NCBI RefSeq assembly: GCF_016654115.1
Contig: NZ_JAEQAZ010000010.1
Span: forward strand, 28,736-92,735
Direction of reading: 5' to 3'
Source: Streptomyces sp. MBT53
Lineage (GTDB): Bacteria > Actinomycetota > Actinomycetes > Streptomycetales > Streptomycetaceae
DNA: 64,000 bases
Shown here: piece after piece, positions 25,801-33,840 of the stretch
How the letters are laid out: each line of letters starts with the position of its first letter
How positions within the stretch are numbered: the first letter of the stretch is position 1
Translations under genes and position numbers: made by a program
The notes under the pieces: model-generated
The model's database searches: none
What the model was told of the DNA's origin: nothing
The model's input: the letters and a program-made list of their open reading frames with translations, nothing else

Positions 25801-27810
25801 TCACCCCTCCCTGCCGTCCTCGGCACAACCGCCCGCAACCACCTCCCGGCACATCCCCAACAGCCGTTCGTCCGCCAGAACGTCCTGGCTCCCGTGCCCG
25901 CCCGCCCGCGCCAAATGCCGTCGCGGAGCGGCGAGTTCCGCCTCCGCAAGGTCGCGCAGGGGCGCCCCGGCAGCCCCCATCCCGACCAGGCACGCGGCGA
26001 CAGCGCCCCGCACACGCGGATGCCCGGTCCAAGCCGACCGCAGCACCGGAAGCACCCTCTCCGTATCCCCGGTCACCCGCCACAGCGCCTGGGCCCCCGT
26101 GACCCGCTCCTCCGCGCAATCCGCCTCGACCATCCGCGCCAGCCCGTCCGACGCGACCCGGGCGGACACCCCGACCCGCGCCAGTACCTCCGCGGCCACC
26201 CGGCGCCGCTGCCCGTCCGAACCCGCCAACTCCCGCAACAGGGACGGCAGTACGGCCGACACATCCCCCTCCACCGACCACAACGCGCCCGCCGCGACAC
26301 CCGCACACTCGGACTCCAACAGCCCGCGCAGCACCGGTACGACACCCTCCGCCACGACCCCGAACGCGTCGAGCGCCCGGACCGCCGACCCCACGACCCG
26401 CTGCCTGGACCGCACCCCGTCCGGCATCCCGCGCACCAGGCGCAGCACCTCCGGTACGGCCTCCCGGTCGGCGAGCGCGGTCAGCGCGGACAGCAGTGGC
26501 AGGGCACGGGCGGACGTCTCCGGGGAGTCGAGAGGCACACGGCCGAGCCGGTACCGCAACGCCGGGGCCAGCGGTGCGGCCGAGCGGCCCAGGTGGACGA
26601 TCACCCGTCCCAGGTCGTCGGGTACGACCGGTCCCGCGAGCACCTCGGCGAGTACCGGTGTCGCCCGCGGATCGCCGCTGCGGGCAAGGGATTTGAGCGC
26701 GCAGCCCAGGGCCGGCGCCCCACGCTCCCAGCGCTGCGTCCACAGTTCGGGGCGCGCGATCACGAGCGCGTGCAGGTGATCGGCGGCCGACGCGGCCAGG
26801 TGGAAGAGTTCTCCCAGCACCGACGACGCGGCATCGCGCAACCGGTAGGCCTCCGTGCCCAGTTGCTCACCGACCAGCGCGACGAGTGCCGAGTGGTCGC
26901 CCCGCCACTCGCGGAACAGCCCGGCCGACATCCACACCCCGTTGCACCGGTCGGTGGGGTCCGGAGCGGTCAACTGCCCTTCCAGCAGGGCGATCCGGTC
27001 GGCCACCCGCCCGCCGAGCGCGGTGTGCAGCGTGCGCACGAGCTGGGCGCCCTCCTCGTCCGAGGGGCGAAGCCGCCGTAACCGCCCGGCGAGGGTGTCC
27101 GGGCCGTCGATGTAGTCCTGCGCACGGAGGCCCGACCGACGCTGCTCGGACCGCTCCCCGAGCAGGTCCACGACCGTCGGGACCAGGTCGGCGGGGAGCA
27201 GATCCGGTGCGCAGCACGCGAGTTGGCCGAGTGCGGCGAGCCGTAGCCCCGGGTCGTACGGCGGAACGCCGAGTGCCAGCAGAGTGTCCAGCGCCTCGGC
27301 GGCGTGGGCCGGATACCGCCGTACGAACAGACCGAGGCTCTCGACGAGGGCGAGCAGCACCCGGTCGTCCCGCTCGGCGGTGATCCGCTGCCGTAACAGG
27401 CCCAGCACGCGCGTGGGTTGATCGAGGAACCGGACCAGCCCCTCGGCGGCGGCCCGGCGTACGCAGGAATCCCGGTCGTCGGCTAGCGCGACGAAGGCCT
27501 CGGCCCCCGCCACGAGGACAGCCTCGGCCGATCCGTGACCCCGCCCGATGCTGACCAGGAGTTCCACCAACTCGCCCCGCTCCGCGACCTCCTCGTCAGT
27601 GGCGAGCGCGAACAGAAACGGAACGCAGGCGAGTGTCGAGTCGTACACCGACCCCTCGTGGTGCACCGCGCCGTACATCCCGTCGAGCGCGCTCGCCCGC
27701 TCGGCGGGGTCCGTGGAAGCCAGTCCCCTGAGCAGTTCGGGCACGTCCTCGGCACTGCCGTACGCATGGCGCAGCGAGGCCCAGTCGACCTCGTCGATCC
27801 CCGTGAACAC
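25801..27810 (-). CDS. HEAT-repeat protein
   Basis: 669 aa. Almost wholly alpha-helical HEAT-like repeats: VRRAAAEGLVRFL, RRVAAEVLARVGVSA, ERVTGAQALWRVTG and RVRGAVAACLVGMG are clear units. The N-terminus VDWASLRHAYGSAEDVPELLRGL followed by AVHHEGSVYDSTLACVPFL is conserved among Streptomyces HEAT proteins. No enzymatic motif, signal or membrane segment; a cytoplasmic scaffold is likely. GTG at 27810 has GGGAGGG 6 nt upstream. Its promoter (27846-27868) is a near-consensus DNA-damage element, so it should be induced with recA. Lies between the BNR and AidB-like genes. Confidence 0.8.
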   Translation of the reverse strand: MFTGIDEVDWASLRHAYGSAEDVPELLRGLASTDPAERASALDGMYGAVHHEGSVYDSTLACVPFLFALATDEEVAERGELVELLVSIGRGHGSAEAVLVAGAEAFVALADDRDSCVRRAAAEGLVRFLDQPTRVLGLLRQRITAERDDRVLLALVESLGLFVRRYPAHAAEALDTLLALGVPPYDPGLRLAALGQLACCAPDLLPADLVPTVVDLLGERSEQRRSGLRAQDYIDGPDTLAGRLRRLRPSDEEGAQLVRTLHTALGGRVADRIALLEGQLTAPDPTDRCNGVWMSAGLFREWRGDHSALVALVGEQLGTEAYRLRDAASSVLGELFHLAASAADHLHALVIARPELWTQRWERGAPALGCALKSLARSGDPRATPVLAEVLAGPVVPDDLGRVIVHLGRSAAPLAPALRYRLGRVPLDSPETSARALPLLSALTALADREAVPEVLRLVRGMPDGVRSRQRVVGSAVRALDAFGVVAEGVVPVLRGLLESECAGVAAGALWSVEGDVSAVLPSLLRELAGSDGQRRRVAAEVLARVGVSARVASDGLARMVEADCAEERVTGAQALWRVTGDTERVLPVLRSAWTGHPRVRGAVAACLVGMGAAGAPLRDLAEAELAAPRRHLARAGGHGSQDVLADERLLGMCREVVAGGCAEDGREG

Positions 27811-27845
27811 GTTGCCCTCCCCAGACGAAGTGCCAACTGATCGCG

Positions 27846-27868
27846 AGTCTGCACCACGCCACTGACAA
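27846..27868 (-). promoter_or_regulatory. DNA-damage (PafBC/RecA-NDp-type) promoter of the HEAT gene
   Basis: Reads leftward TTGTCAGTG-GCGTGGTG-CAGACT: the -35 half is a perfect match to tTGTCRGTG, the spacer is 8 nt, and the -10 half differs from TAnnnT only in its first base. The -10 ends 35 bp before the GTG start. Confidence 0.65.
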
Positions 27869-27896
27869 CGAAACGGAATCGAGAGGTGACCGAGGG

Positions 27897-29564
27897 TCAG
27901 TCTCCGTCGGGCAGGGCGCGGGAGAGGATCGCGCCGAGGTCGGCGGAGCCGGGGAGTGTGCCGAAGGAGTGTCCCCAGTCGCCGCCCAGCCGGGTCGCGC
28001 AGAAGGCGTCGGCGACCGCGGCCGGGGCGTGTCGTACGAGGAGGGACGCCTGGAGGGTGAGCGCCATCTGCTCGACGAGGCGCCGTGCGCCGGTCTCGGT
28101 CGCCTCGTTCAACGCGCTCCGCAACCGGCTCACCGCCGCGTCCAGGCGGGCGTCCGCGCCCCGCGCCAGGGCGAGTTCGGAGAACAGGGCCTCCGCCGGG
28201 CCGGGGTCTCGGCTCAACGCCCTTAGTACGTCCAGGGCGTTGACGTTCCCTGAGCCCTCCCAGATGGAGAGGAGAGGAGCCTCGCGATAGTGCCGGGGCA
28301 TGCCCGAGTCCTCGACATAGCCGTTGCCGCCGAGGCACTCCAGGGCCTCCGCCGTGAAGGCCGGACCGCGCTTGGTGACCCAGTACTTGCCCACGGCGGT
28401 GGCGATCCGGCGGAACGCGGACTCGGCGTCGTCCCCGCGCACCGCACGGTCCGCCGCGCCCGCCAGCCGCAGCGTGAGGGTCGTCGCGGCCTCCGACTCC
28501 AGCGCCAGATCGGCCAACACATTGCGCATCAGCGGCTGTTCGAGCAGTCGCGCGCCGAACGCACCGCGGTGGCGCACATGGTGGCCCGCCTCGACGAGCG
28601 TCTTGCGCATCAGTGTCGCCGACATCATCACGCAGTCCAGACGGGTGCAGTTGACCATCTCGATGATGGTCTTGACGCCGCGGCCCTCGGGCCCGACCAG
28701 CCAGGCCACGGTTCCGTCGAACTCCGGCTCCGAGGACGCGTTGGACCGGTTGCCCAGCTTGTCCTTCAGCCGCTGGATACGGAACACGTTGCGGCTGCCG
28801 TCGGGCAAAACACGCGGCACCAGGAAGCACGACAGCCCGCTCGGAGCCTGCGCCAGCACCAGGAACACGTCGCACATCGGCGCCGACGTGAACCACTTGT
28901 GGCCACGCAGGGTGTACACGCCGGGTTCGGCGGTCGGGGTGGCCGTCGTGGTGTTCGTGCGGACGTCCGAGCCGCCCTGCTTCTCCGTCATCCCCATCCC
29001 GGCCAGCAGCCCGCGCTTCTCGGTCGGGACGCGCAGGCCCGGTTCGTACACCCGGCTGGTGAGCAACGGCTCGTAGACCGCGGCCAGTTCGGGCTGGGCG
29101 CGCAGCGCGGGAACGGCGGCGTACGTCATCGACGTCGGGCATCCATGGCCCGCCTCGGTGTGTCCCCACACCAACCCGCCTGCCGTACGGGCCACATGGG
29201 CACCGGGGCGCTCGTCAGCCCAGGGCGCGCCCGCCAACCCCTCGGCGACGGCGACGCCCATCAGCCGGTGCCAGCTCGGGTGGAACTCGACCTCGTCGAT
29301 CCGGTTGCCGTACCGGTCGTGCGTGCGCAGTTCCGGCTCGTGCCGGTTCGCCTGCTCACCCCACTCCTGTGCTTCTGCACTGCCCGCCGCCCGGCCGAGC
29401 CGCCGTACGTCCTCCTCGGCCCAGCCGGCGCCTTCCCGGCGGAGCCCCTCAAGGAGGGCCGTGTCCTCGGAGGCGTCGTACGGGGTGAGGGGCGGGGGCT
29501 GGTTGGTGACGTCGTGCGTGGCGTTCCGGGGCTGCGGCGGCGTGTGCGCGAGTGTCTGGGCCAT
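27897..29564 (-). CDS. AidB-like acyl-CoA dehydrogenase-fold protein
   Basis: 555 aa. It has the AidB layout: an N-terminal THDVTNQPPPL (E. coli AidB has a similar VFNQ motif), the flavin site GMGMTEKQGGSDVRTN, WFTSAPMCDVFLVLAQ, and the ECLGGNGYVEDSGMPRHYRE segment near the position of the acyl-CoA dehydrogenase catalytic Glu. AidB in E. coli belongs to the adaptive response to DNA alkylation and binds FAD and DNA. Length agrees. It could also act as an isovaleryl-CoA-type dehydrogenase. It is divergent from a PaaX regulator with an inverted repeat between them, so regulation is probably local. Its DNA-damage-controlled neighbours support a genotoxic-stress role. Confidence 0.85.
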   Translation of the reverse strand: MAQTLAHTPPQPRNATHDVTNQPPPLTPYDASEDTALLEGLRREGAGWAEEDVRRLGRAAGSAEAQEWGEQANRHEPELRTHDRYGNRIDEVEFHPSWHRLMGVAVAEGLAGAPWADERPGAHVARTAGGLVWGHTEAGHGCPTSMTYAAVPALRAQPELAAVYEPLLTSRVYEPGLRVPTEKRGLLAGMGMTEKQGGSDVRTNTTTATPTAEPGVYTLRGHKWFTSAPMCDVFLVLAQAPSGLSCFLVPRVLPDGSRNVFRIQRLKDKLGNRSNASSEPEFDGTVAWLVGPEGRGVKTIIEMVNCTRLDCVMMSATLMRKTLVEAGHHVRHRGAFGARLLEQPLMRNVLADLALESEAATTLTLRLAGAADRAVRGDDAESAFRRIATAVGKYWVTKRGPAFTAEALECLGGNGYVEDSGMPRHYREAPLLSIWEGSGNVNALDVLRALSRDPGPAEALFSELALARGADARLDAAVSRLRSALNEATETGARRLVEQMALTLQASLLVRHAPAAVADAFCATRLGGDWGHSFGTLPGSADLGAILSRALPDGD

Positions 29565-29571
29565 ACGGGAA

Positions 29572-29611
29572 GTGTTGCACTATCTCTGCGGTCGCATCAA
29601 TGATGTAACAC
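29572..29611. promoter_or_regulatory. Inverted repeat between aidB-like and paaX-like genes
   Basis: GTGTTGCA (29572-29579) and TGTAACAC (29604-29611) are inverted with one mismatch, 24 bp apart, in the 74-bp divergent region. A likely operator for the PaaX-type regulator acting on both genes. Confidence 0.45.
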
Positions 29612-29644
29612 GAGGATCGCCCCGTAGAGTACGAGGCCATGCGG

Positions 29645-30394
29645 ATGAACGTGACAGAAGGGCCCGGCGAGGTGGATCTGCGCCCGTTGTCCGCGCGGTC
29701 GGTCGTCCTCAGCCTGCTGCTGGGCACGCATCCGCCCGAGCTGCCTGTACGGGATCTGCTGCGCGCCGTCGAGCCGCTCGGTGTCGCCGGATCCACCTTG
29801 CGGGCCGCGCTCAGTCGGATGGTCGCGGCCGGAGATCTGCGGAGCACGGACGCCGTCTACCGGCTCAGCGACCGTCTGCTGGAACGCCAGCGCCGCCAGG
29901 ACATCGCCGTACACCCCGAGACCCGCCCCTGGGACGGCGACTGGGAGATGACCGTCGTCACCGCGACCGGCCGCGGCCCCGCCGAACGCGCCGAACTGCG
30001 CGGGGAGTTGACCGCACTGCGGCTCGCGGAACTCCGCGAGGGCGTCTGGCTCCGCCCGGCCAATCTGCTACGACCCCGACCGGACGAACTCGGCGCGGTG
30101 GCCCGGCACTTCACCACCCGCCCCGAGGAGCCCGCCCGCGAACTCGCCGCGAACCTGTGGCCACTTGAGGCCTGGGCGAAGACGGCCGAGGCGCTGCTCA
30201 CTCGGATCACCGCCACCGCCGACCGTCCGGCCGACCGTTTCACCGTACTCGCCGCCGTCGTACGCCACTTGCTCGCCGACCCGGTCCTGCCTCCCGAACT
30301 CCTGCCCGCCGACTGGCCGGGCCCCACCCTGCGCGCCGAATACACCGGCCACCGGCGGGAGTTGATCGCGGCCGTGCTCGGAAACCCGGGATGA
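29645..30394 (+). CDS. PaaX-family transcriptional repressor
   Basis: 249 aa. PaaX-like: an N-terminal winged helix (RSVVLSLLLGTHPPELPVRDLL, then STLRAALSRMVAAGDL, residues about 12-70) and a C-terminal domain with the family's LPADWPGPTLRAEY ending. PaaX-type proteins respond to acyl-CoA ligands such as phenylacetyl-CoA; that fits a divergent acyl-CoA dehydrogenase-like gene. The ATG at 29645 has GAGG 8 nt upstream; the ATG at 29639, two codons earlier, is the alternative. Likely regulates itself and the aidB-like gene through the inverted repeat at 29572-29611. Confidence 0.82.
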   Translation: MNVTEGPGEVDLRPLSARSVVLSLLLGTHPPELPVRDLLRAVEPLGVAGSTLRAALSRMVAAGDLRSTDAVYRLSDRLLERQRRQDIAVHPETRPWDGDWEMTVVTATGRGPAERAELRGELTALRLAELREGVWLRPANLLRPRPDELGAVARHFTTRPEEPARELAANLWPLEAWAKTAEALLTRITATADRPADRFTVLAAVVRHLLADPVLPPELLPADWPGPTLRAEYTGHRRELIAAVLGNPG

Positions 30395-30433
30395 CCCGAG
30401 GAGCCCGGCACGGCCGCCTTCACCGCGGTGGGC

Positions 30434-31228
30434 TCACTTGTACGTGATGTCCGAGGCCGCGTACTTGCAGTAAGTGCCGTCCGTGCCCGTGCCGTTGGTG
30501 GTCGGCTCCGCGCCCGTGTTGTTCCCGATGTACTTCTGACAGGGGATCATCTTCTTGCTGGTGTCCCCGACGATCGTGATGGCCTTCAGGGTCGCGCTGT
30601 CGCCGTAGTTGGTGTTGATGCCGACGATCCGGCTGCCCTTGTACGTCGCCTCGATGGTGTTGAGGTTGATCGTGCGCTTGTACTGGGTCTTGCAGTTGCC
30701 GCAGGAGCGCACGAACGTACCGAAGGTCTGCGCCGCGAAGTTGGAGACGTTCAGCGTGCCGGCGCCGTTGAACTGGAACACCTTGTCGCTGGCCTCCTTC
30801 GCGCCGCCGCCGTTCACGGTGTACACGTTGGACGACGAGGAGCCCAGGAAGGTCGCCGCGTCCTCGCCGACGTCCTCCCACCACACGTTCTGCAGCGTGC
30901 AGGCGCCCAGGCAGTGGATGCCGTCGGCGGCGGGGGAGCCGATGATGACGTTCTTGACGACGGCGCCCGGGGCCAGTTCCAGGATGGGCCCCTGGTCCTC
31001 GTCCTGGCTGCCCGTGCCCAGGTCGCCGCTGCCGTACAGGCGCAGCATCCCGTAGTCCTTGGTGCCCGAGACCGAGATGGTCGAGGTGACGGCCTGGCTG
31101 CCGCTCGCGGTGGGCCAGGTGGCGGCACTGGCCGGCGAGAGCGCACCGGATGCCATGATCATGCCAATCGAGAGGCCGAAGGCCGTTACCGCGCCGGTCA
31201 GCACGCGTGGCCGTAGGGAAGAAGTCAT
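30434..31228 (-). CDS. Secreted pectate lyase, PL3 family
   Basis: 264 aa. Cleaves polygalacturonate by beta-elimination. A signal peptide (1-35, ending ASAAT) precedes a small parallel beta-helix with the PL3 hallmarks DGIHCLGACTLQNVWWEDVGEDAAT, VFQFNGAGTLNVSNF and the Cys-rich RSCGNCKTQYKR. ATG at 31228 has GGAGAAGG 10 nt upstream. It lies 32 bp after the PL1 gene in the same direction and is probably cotranscribed from the promoter region at 32.2-32.4 kb. Confidence 0.92.
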   Translation of the reverse strand: MTSSLRPRVLTGAVTAFGLSIGMIMASGALSPASAATWPTASGSQAVTSTISVSGTKDYGMLRLYGSGDLGTGSQDEDQGPILELAPGAVVKNVIIGSPAADGIHCLGACTLQNVWWEDVGEDAATFLGSSSSNVYTVNGGGAKEASDKVFQFNGAGTLNVSNFAAQTFGTFVRSCGNCKTQYKRTINLNTIEATYKGSRIVGINTNYGDSATLKAITIVGDTSKKMIPCQKYIGNNTGAEPTTNGTGTDGTYCKYAASDITYK

Positions 31229-31260
31229 GTCCCGATTCCTTCTCCGAGGTGGGGGAGTGG

Positions 31261-32211
31261 TCAGAGTTTTCCGGTGCCCGCGCCGGACGTCACCGAGGCG
31301 ACGACGGTCGAGGCGGGCTCGGCGGTGTAGCTGTACGGCGGGCTGGTGAACGTGCCGACCTGCGAGATCTCGGTGGCGGCTCCGCCGAGGTCGTTGCCGC
31401 TCAGGTTGGCGTAGCCGTCCACGTCGCTGTCCCGGTTCGTCGTGACGGCGACCTCCGTGTCGCGGAAGACGTTGTTCTGGACGAACATCTGGGCGCCCAT
31501 GCGCGAGTGCACGGCCGTCTCGGCGCCGACGACGTAGTTGTCGTAGAAGTGCCCGGTGCCGAAACGCAGGCTGGGGATACGGGAGTTGACCTGGTCGAAC
31601 CAGTTGTGGTGGTACGTCACCCGCAGATGCCCGGTGTCCTCGCTCGCGTTGTTGTCGCTGTGGCCCACGAGCGAGCCCTTGTAGTGGTTCTTGAAGGTGT
31701 TCCAGGAGACGGTGACGTAGTCGGAAGCGTGCGTGATGTCGAGCAGGCCGTCGTAGTAGTCCTTGCCGTGGTCGAGGTCGGACGAGAAGGCGTTGTGGTC
31801 GATCCACACCTTCGTCGAGGCCTGCACGGTGATGCCGTCGGCGGGCGCGACCGGCTTGCTGATGTTCAGGTTGCGTACGACGACGTTCGTCACCTTCTTC
31901 AGGCGCAGCCCGCCACCGGTGAACCCGGACGCCGAACCCACGCCCAGGACCGTCGTGTTGGACCCGATGTCCACCTGACCGCTCAGCGAGATCAGGCCGT
32001 TGACCTTCACCACCTTCGAAGTGCTCCCGGTGACCGCCGACTTGAAGGCGTCCAGCGTCGACACCGTGACCGCCGTGGCGCTGCCGCCGCCGGTCGTGCC
32101 GGCGCCGAAGCCGACCGGCGAGGTGTCGGCCGCGGCGGCGGAGTGGGGGAGCGAGAGCGCGGCCGTCGCGGCGAGAGCGACCGCCGCCAGAGCTGATCTT
32201 CGAGTACGCAT
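31261..32211 (-). CDS. Secreted pectate lyase, PL1 family
   Basis: 316 aa. A signal peptide (1-28, AAAAD) precedes a right-handed beta-helix with VWIDHNAFSSDLDHGKDYYDG, the PL1 Ca-binding region, VTVSWNTFKNHYKGSLVGHSD and VTYHHNWFDQVNSRIPSLRFG, which contains the catalytic-region Arg residues. It degrades pectate with Ca2+. First gene of a leftward PL1-PL3 pair; two LacI-type palindromes lie 99-157 bp upstream, between it and the divergent esterase gene. Confidence 0.94.
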   Translation of the reverse strand: MRTRRSALAAVALAATAALSLPHSAAAADTSPVGFGAGTTGGGSATAVTVSTLDAFKSAVTGSTSKVVKVNGLISLSGQVDIGSNTTVLGVGSASGFTGGGLRLKKVTNVVVRNLNISKPVAPADGITVQASTKVWIDHNAFSSDLDHGKDYYDGLLDITHASDYVTVSWNTFKNHYKGSLVGHSDNNASEDTGHLRVTYHHNWFDQVNSRIPSLRFGTGHFYDNYVVGAETAVHSRMGAQMFVQNNVFRDTEVAVTTNRDSDVDGYANLSGNDLGGAATEISQVGTFTSPPYSYTAEPASTVVASVTSGAGTGKL

Positions 32212-32309
32212 GCGGGTGCGTCCCTTCGGGAGGGCATGGGTGATCGGATACGTGAACGATGTACGCCATGAAGGACCGCGCGGTCACACTTCTGAACGGA
32301 ACGTAGGGT

Positions 32310-32321
32310 GCAAGCGCTTTC
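32310..32321. promoter_or_regulatory. LacI-type operator, pectate lyase side
   Basis: GCAAGCGCTTTC, near-palindromic around AAGCGCTT, about 100 bp upstream of the PL1 start. Resembles catabolite-control/LacI-family operators. Confidence 0.5.
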
Positions 32322-32354
32322 TAGTCAACGCTCCGCGCGAAACTATTCGGAGCG

Positions 32355-32368
32355 TGGGAGCGCTTCCA
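32355..32368. promoter_or_regulatory. LacI-type operator, esterase side
   Basis: TGGGAGCGCTTCCA, a 14-bp palindrome with one mismatched pair, centred on CG, 91 bp upstream of the CE1-type esterase. It pairs with the site at 32310 for control of both arms. Confidence 0.5.
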
Positions 32369-32458
32369 TGGGGCTCATGTCCATGTCACGATGCCGATGG
32401 TTTCCCTCGAACGACGCCGCACGAGCCGCACGAGCCGCGATCAGGAAGGGACGATGAC

Positions 32459-33787
32459 GTGCGCCCCACAGCCGCCGACAACACTCTCAAGTCCGCCCGG
32501 AAGAAGCCGCGTTCGGTACTCGTCGCTCTCTTCGGAGCGCTGGTGCCGTTGCTCGCGGCACTGACCCTGCTGGCACCCCCGGCCGCCGCCCGCACCGAGG
32601 CCGTCCCCACCGCGACCCTCACCGAGGTCACCGGCTTCGGCACCAACCCCAGCAACCTGCAGATGTACGTGTACGTCCCGGCCGCCGTCACCGCCCACCC
32701 GGCGGTCGTCGTGGCCGTACACTACTGCGGGGGATCGGGCCCCGCGATGTACTCCGGCACCGAATACGCCTCGCTGGCCGACCAGTTGGGGTTCATCGTC
32801 GTCTACCCGTCGGTCACCCGCGCCAGCAAGTGCTTCGACGTCTCCTCACCCCAGGCGCTGCACCGCGACGGCGGCAGCGACCCGGTCGGCATCAAGTCCA
32901 TGGTCGACTGGGTGAAGACCACCTACTCCGCCGACCCGAGCCGCGTCTACGCCCTCGGCATCTCCTCCGGCGCGATGATGACGAACGTCCTGCTCGGCGA
33001 CTACCCCGACGTCTTCGCGGCCGGCGCCGCCTTCGCGGGTGTGCCGTTCGGCTGCTTCGCCACCACCGACGGCTCCGAGTGGAACACTGCCTGCGCCAAC
33101 GGCACCGTCGTCCAAACCCCGCAGCAGTGGGGCGACTTGGTGCGCGGCGCCGACCCCGGCTACACCGGCCCCCGCCCCCGGATGCAGCTCTGGCACGGCA
33201 CCGCCGACGACACCCTGCGCTACCCCAACTTCGGCGAGGAGATCAAACAGTGGACCAACGTGCTGGGCGTCGGCCAGACCCCGGCCGCCACCGACTCCCC
33301 GGCCACCGGCTGGACCCGCACCCGCTACGGCGCCACCGGTGACCAGGCCCCCGTCGAGGCGATCAGCCTCCAGGGCGTCACCCACAACCTCTACACCTAT
33401 GGCATGGGCGCCCGCGTCCTCACCTTCTTCGGCCTCTCCGGCGGCGGCACCACGCCCCCGCCCTCGACCGGCCCCTGCAGGGTGACGGTCACGACCAGCG
33501 CCTGGAACACCGGCCTCACCGCCTCCGTGACGCTCACCAACACCGGTACCAGCACGGTGAACGGCTGGCAGCTCGGCTTCACCCTGCCCACCGGCCAGAC
33601 CATCACCAACGGCTGGGGCGCGACCTATGCCCCGGCCTCCGGCACGGTGACGGCCACCAACGCGTCGTACGACGGCACGATCGCCCCGAACGCGAGCGTG
33701 ACCATCGGCTACCAGGCGAACCACACCGGCAACAGCGCCGCGCCCACCGCCTACACCCTCAACGGGACCGCCTGCACGGTCGGTTGA
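32459..33787 (+). CDS. Secreted CE1/PHB-depolymerase-type esterase with CBM2
   Basis: 442 aa. A signal peptide with a long N-region (1-47) precedes an alpha/beta-hydrolase of the CE1/'PHB depolymerase' group: nucleophile GISSGAMMT, acid LWHGTADDT and His in GVTHNLYTYG. A short Pro/Gly linker (GGGTTPPPSTGP) leads to a C-terminal cellulose-binding CBM2 (about 345-442; TSAWNTGLTASVTLTNTG, GWQLGFTLP). Such enzymes deacetylate xylan or release ferulate; CBM2 anchors it to plant cell wall. GTG at 32459 has AGGAAGG upstream. Divergent from the pectate lyases across the two operators. Confidence 0.88.
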   Translation: MRPTAADNTLKSARKKPRSVLVALFGALVPLLAALTLLAPPAAARTEAVPTATLTEVTGFGTNPSNLQMYVYVPAAVTAHPAVVVAVHYCGGSGPAMYSGTEYASLADQLGFIVVYPSVTRASKCFDVSSPQALHRDGGSDPVGIKSMVDWVKTTYSADPSRVYALGISSGAMMTNVLLGDYPDVFAAGAAFAGVPFGCFATTDGSEWNTACANGTVVQTPQQWGDLVRGADPGYTGPRPRMQLWHGTADDTLRYPNFGEEIKQWTNVLGVGQTPAATDSPATGWTRTRYGATGDQAPVEAISLQGVTHNLYTYGMGARVLTFFGLSGGGTTPPPSTGPCRVTVTTSAWNTGLTASVTLTNTGTSTVNGWQLGFTLPTGQTITNGWGATYAPASGTVTATNASYDGTIAPNASVTIGYQANHTGNSAAPTAYTLNGTACTVG

Positions 33788-33840
33788 CCCGTACTCCGGC
33801 GCCCTTCGCCCCCAACTCCTGCCCGAGGAAGGCGGATTCC

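Noticed and set aside
27811..29169. Extension of the HEAT-protein frame into the AidB-like gene
   Set aside because: It is a shadow frame of the AidB-like gene on the same strand; the GTG at 27810 has a strong ribosome-binding site and its own promoter.
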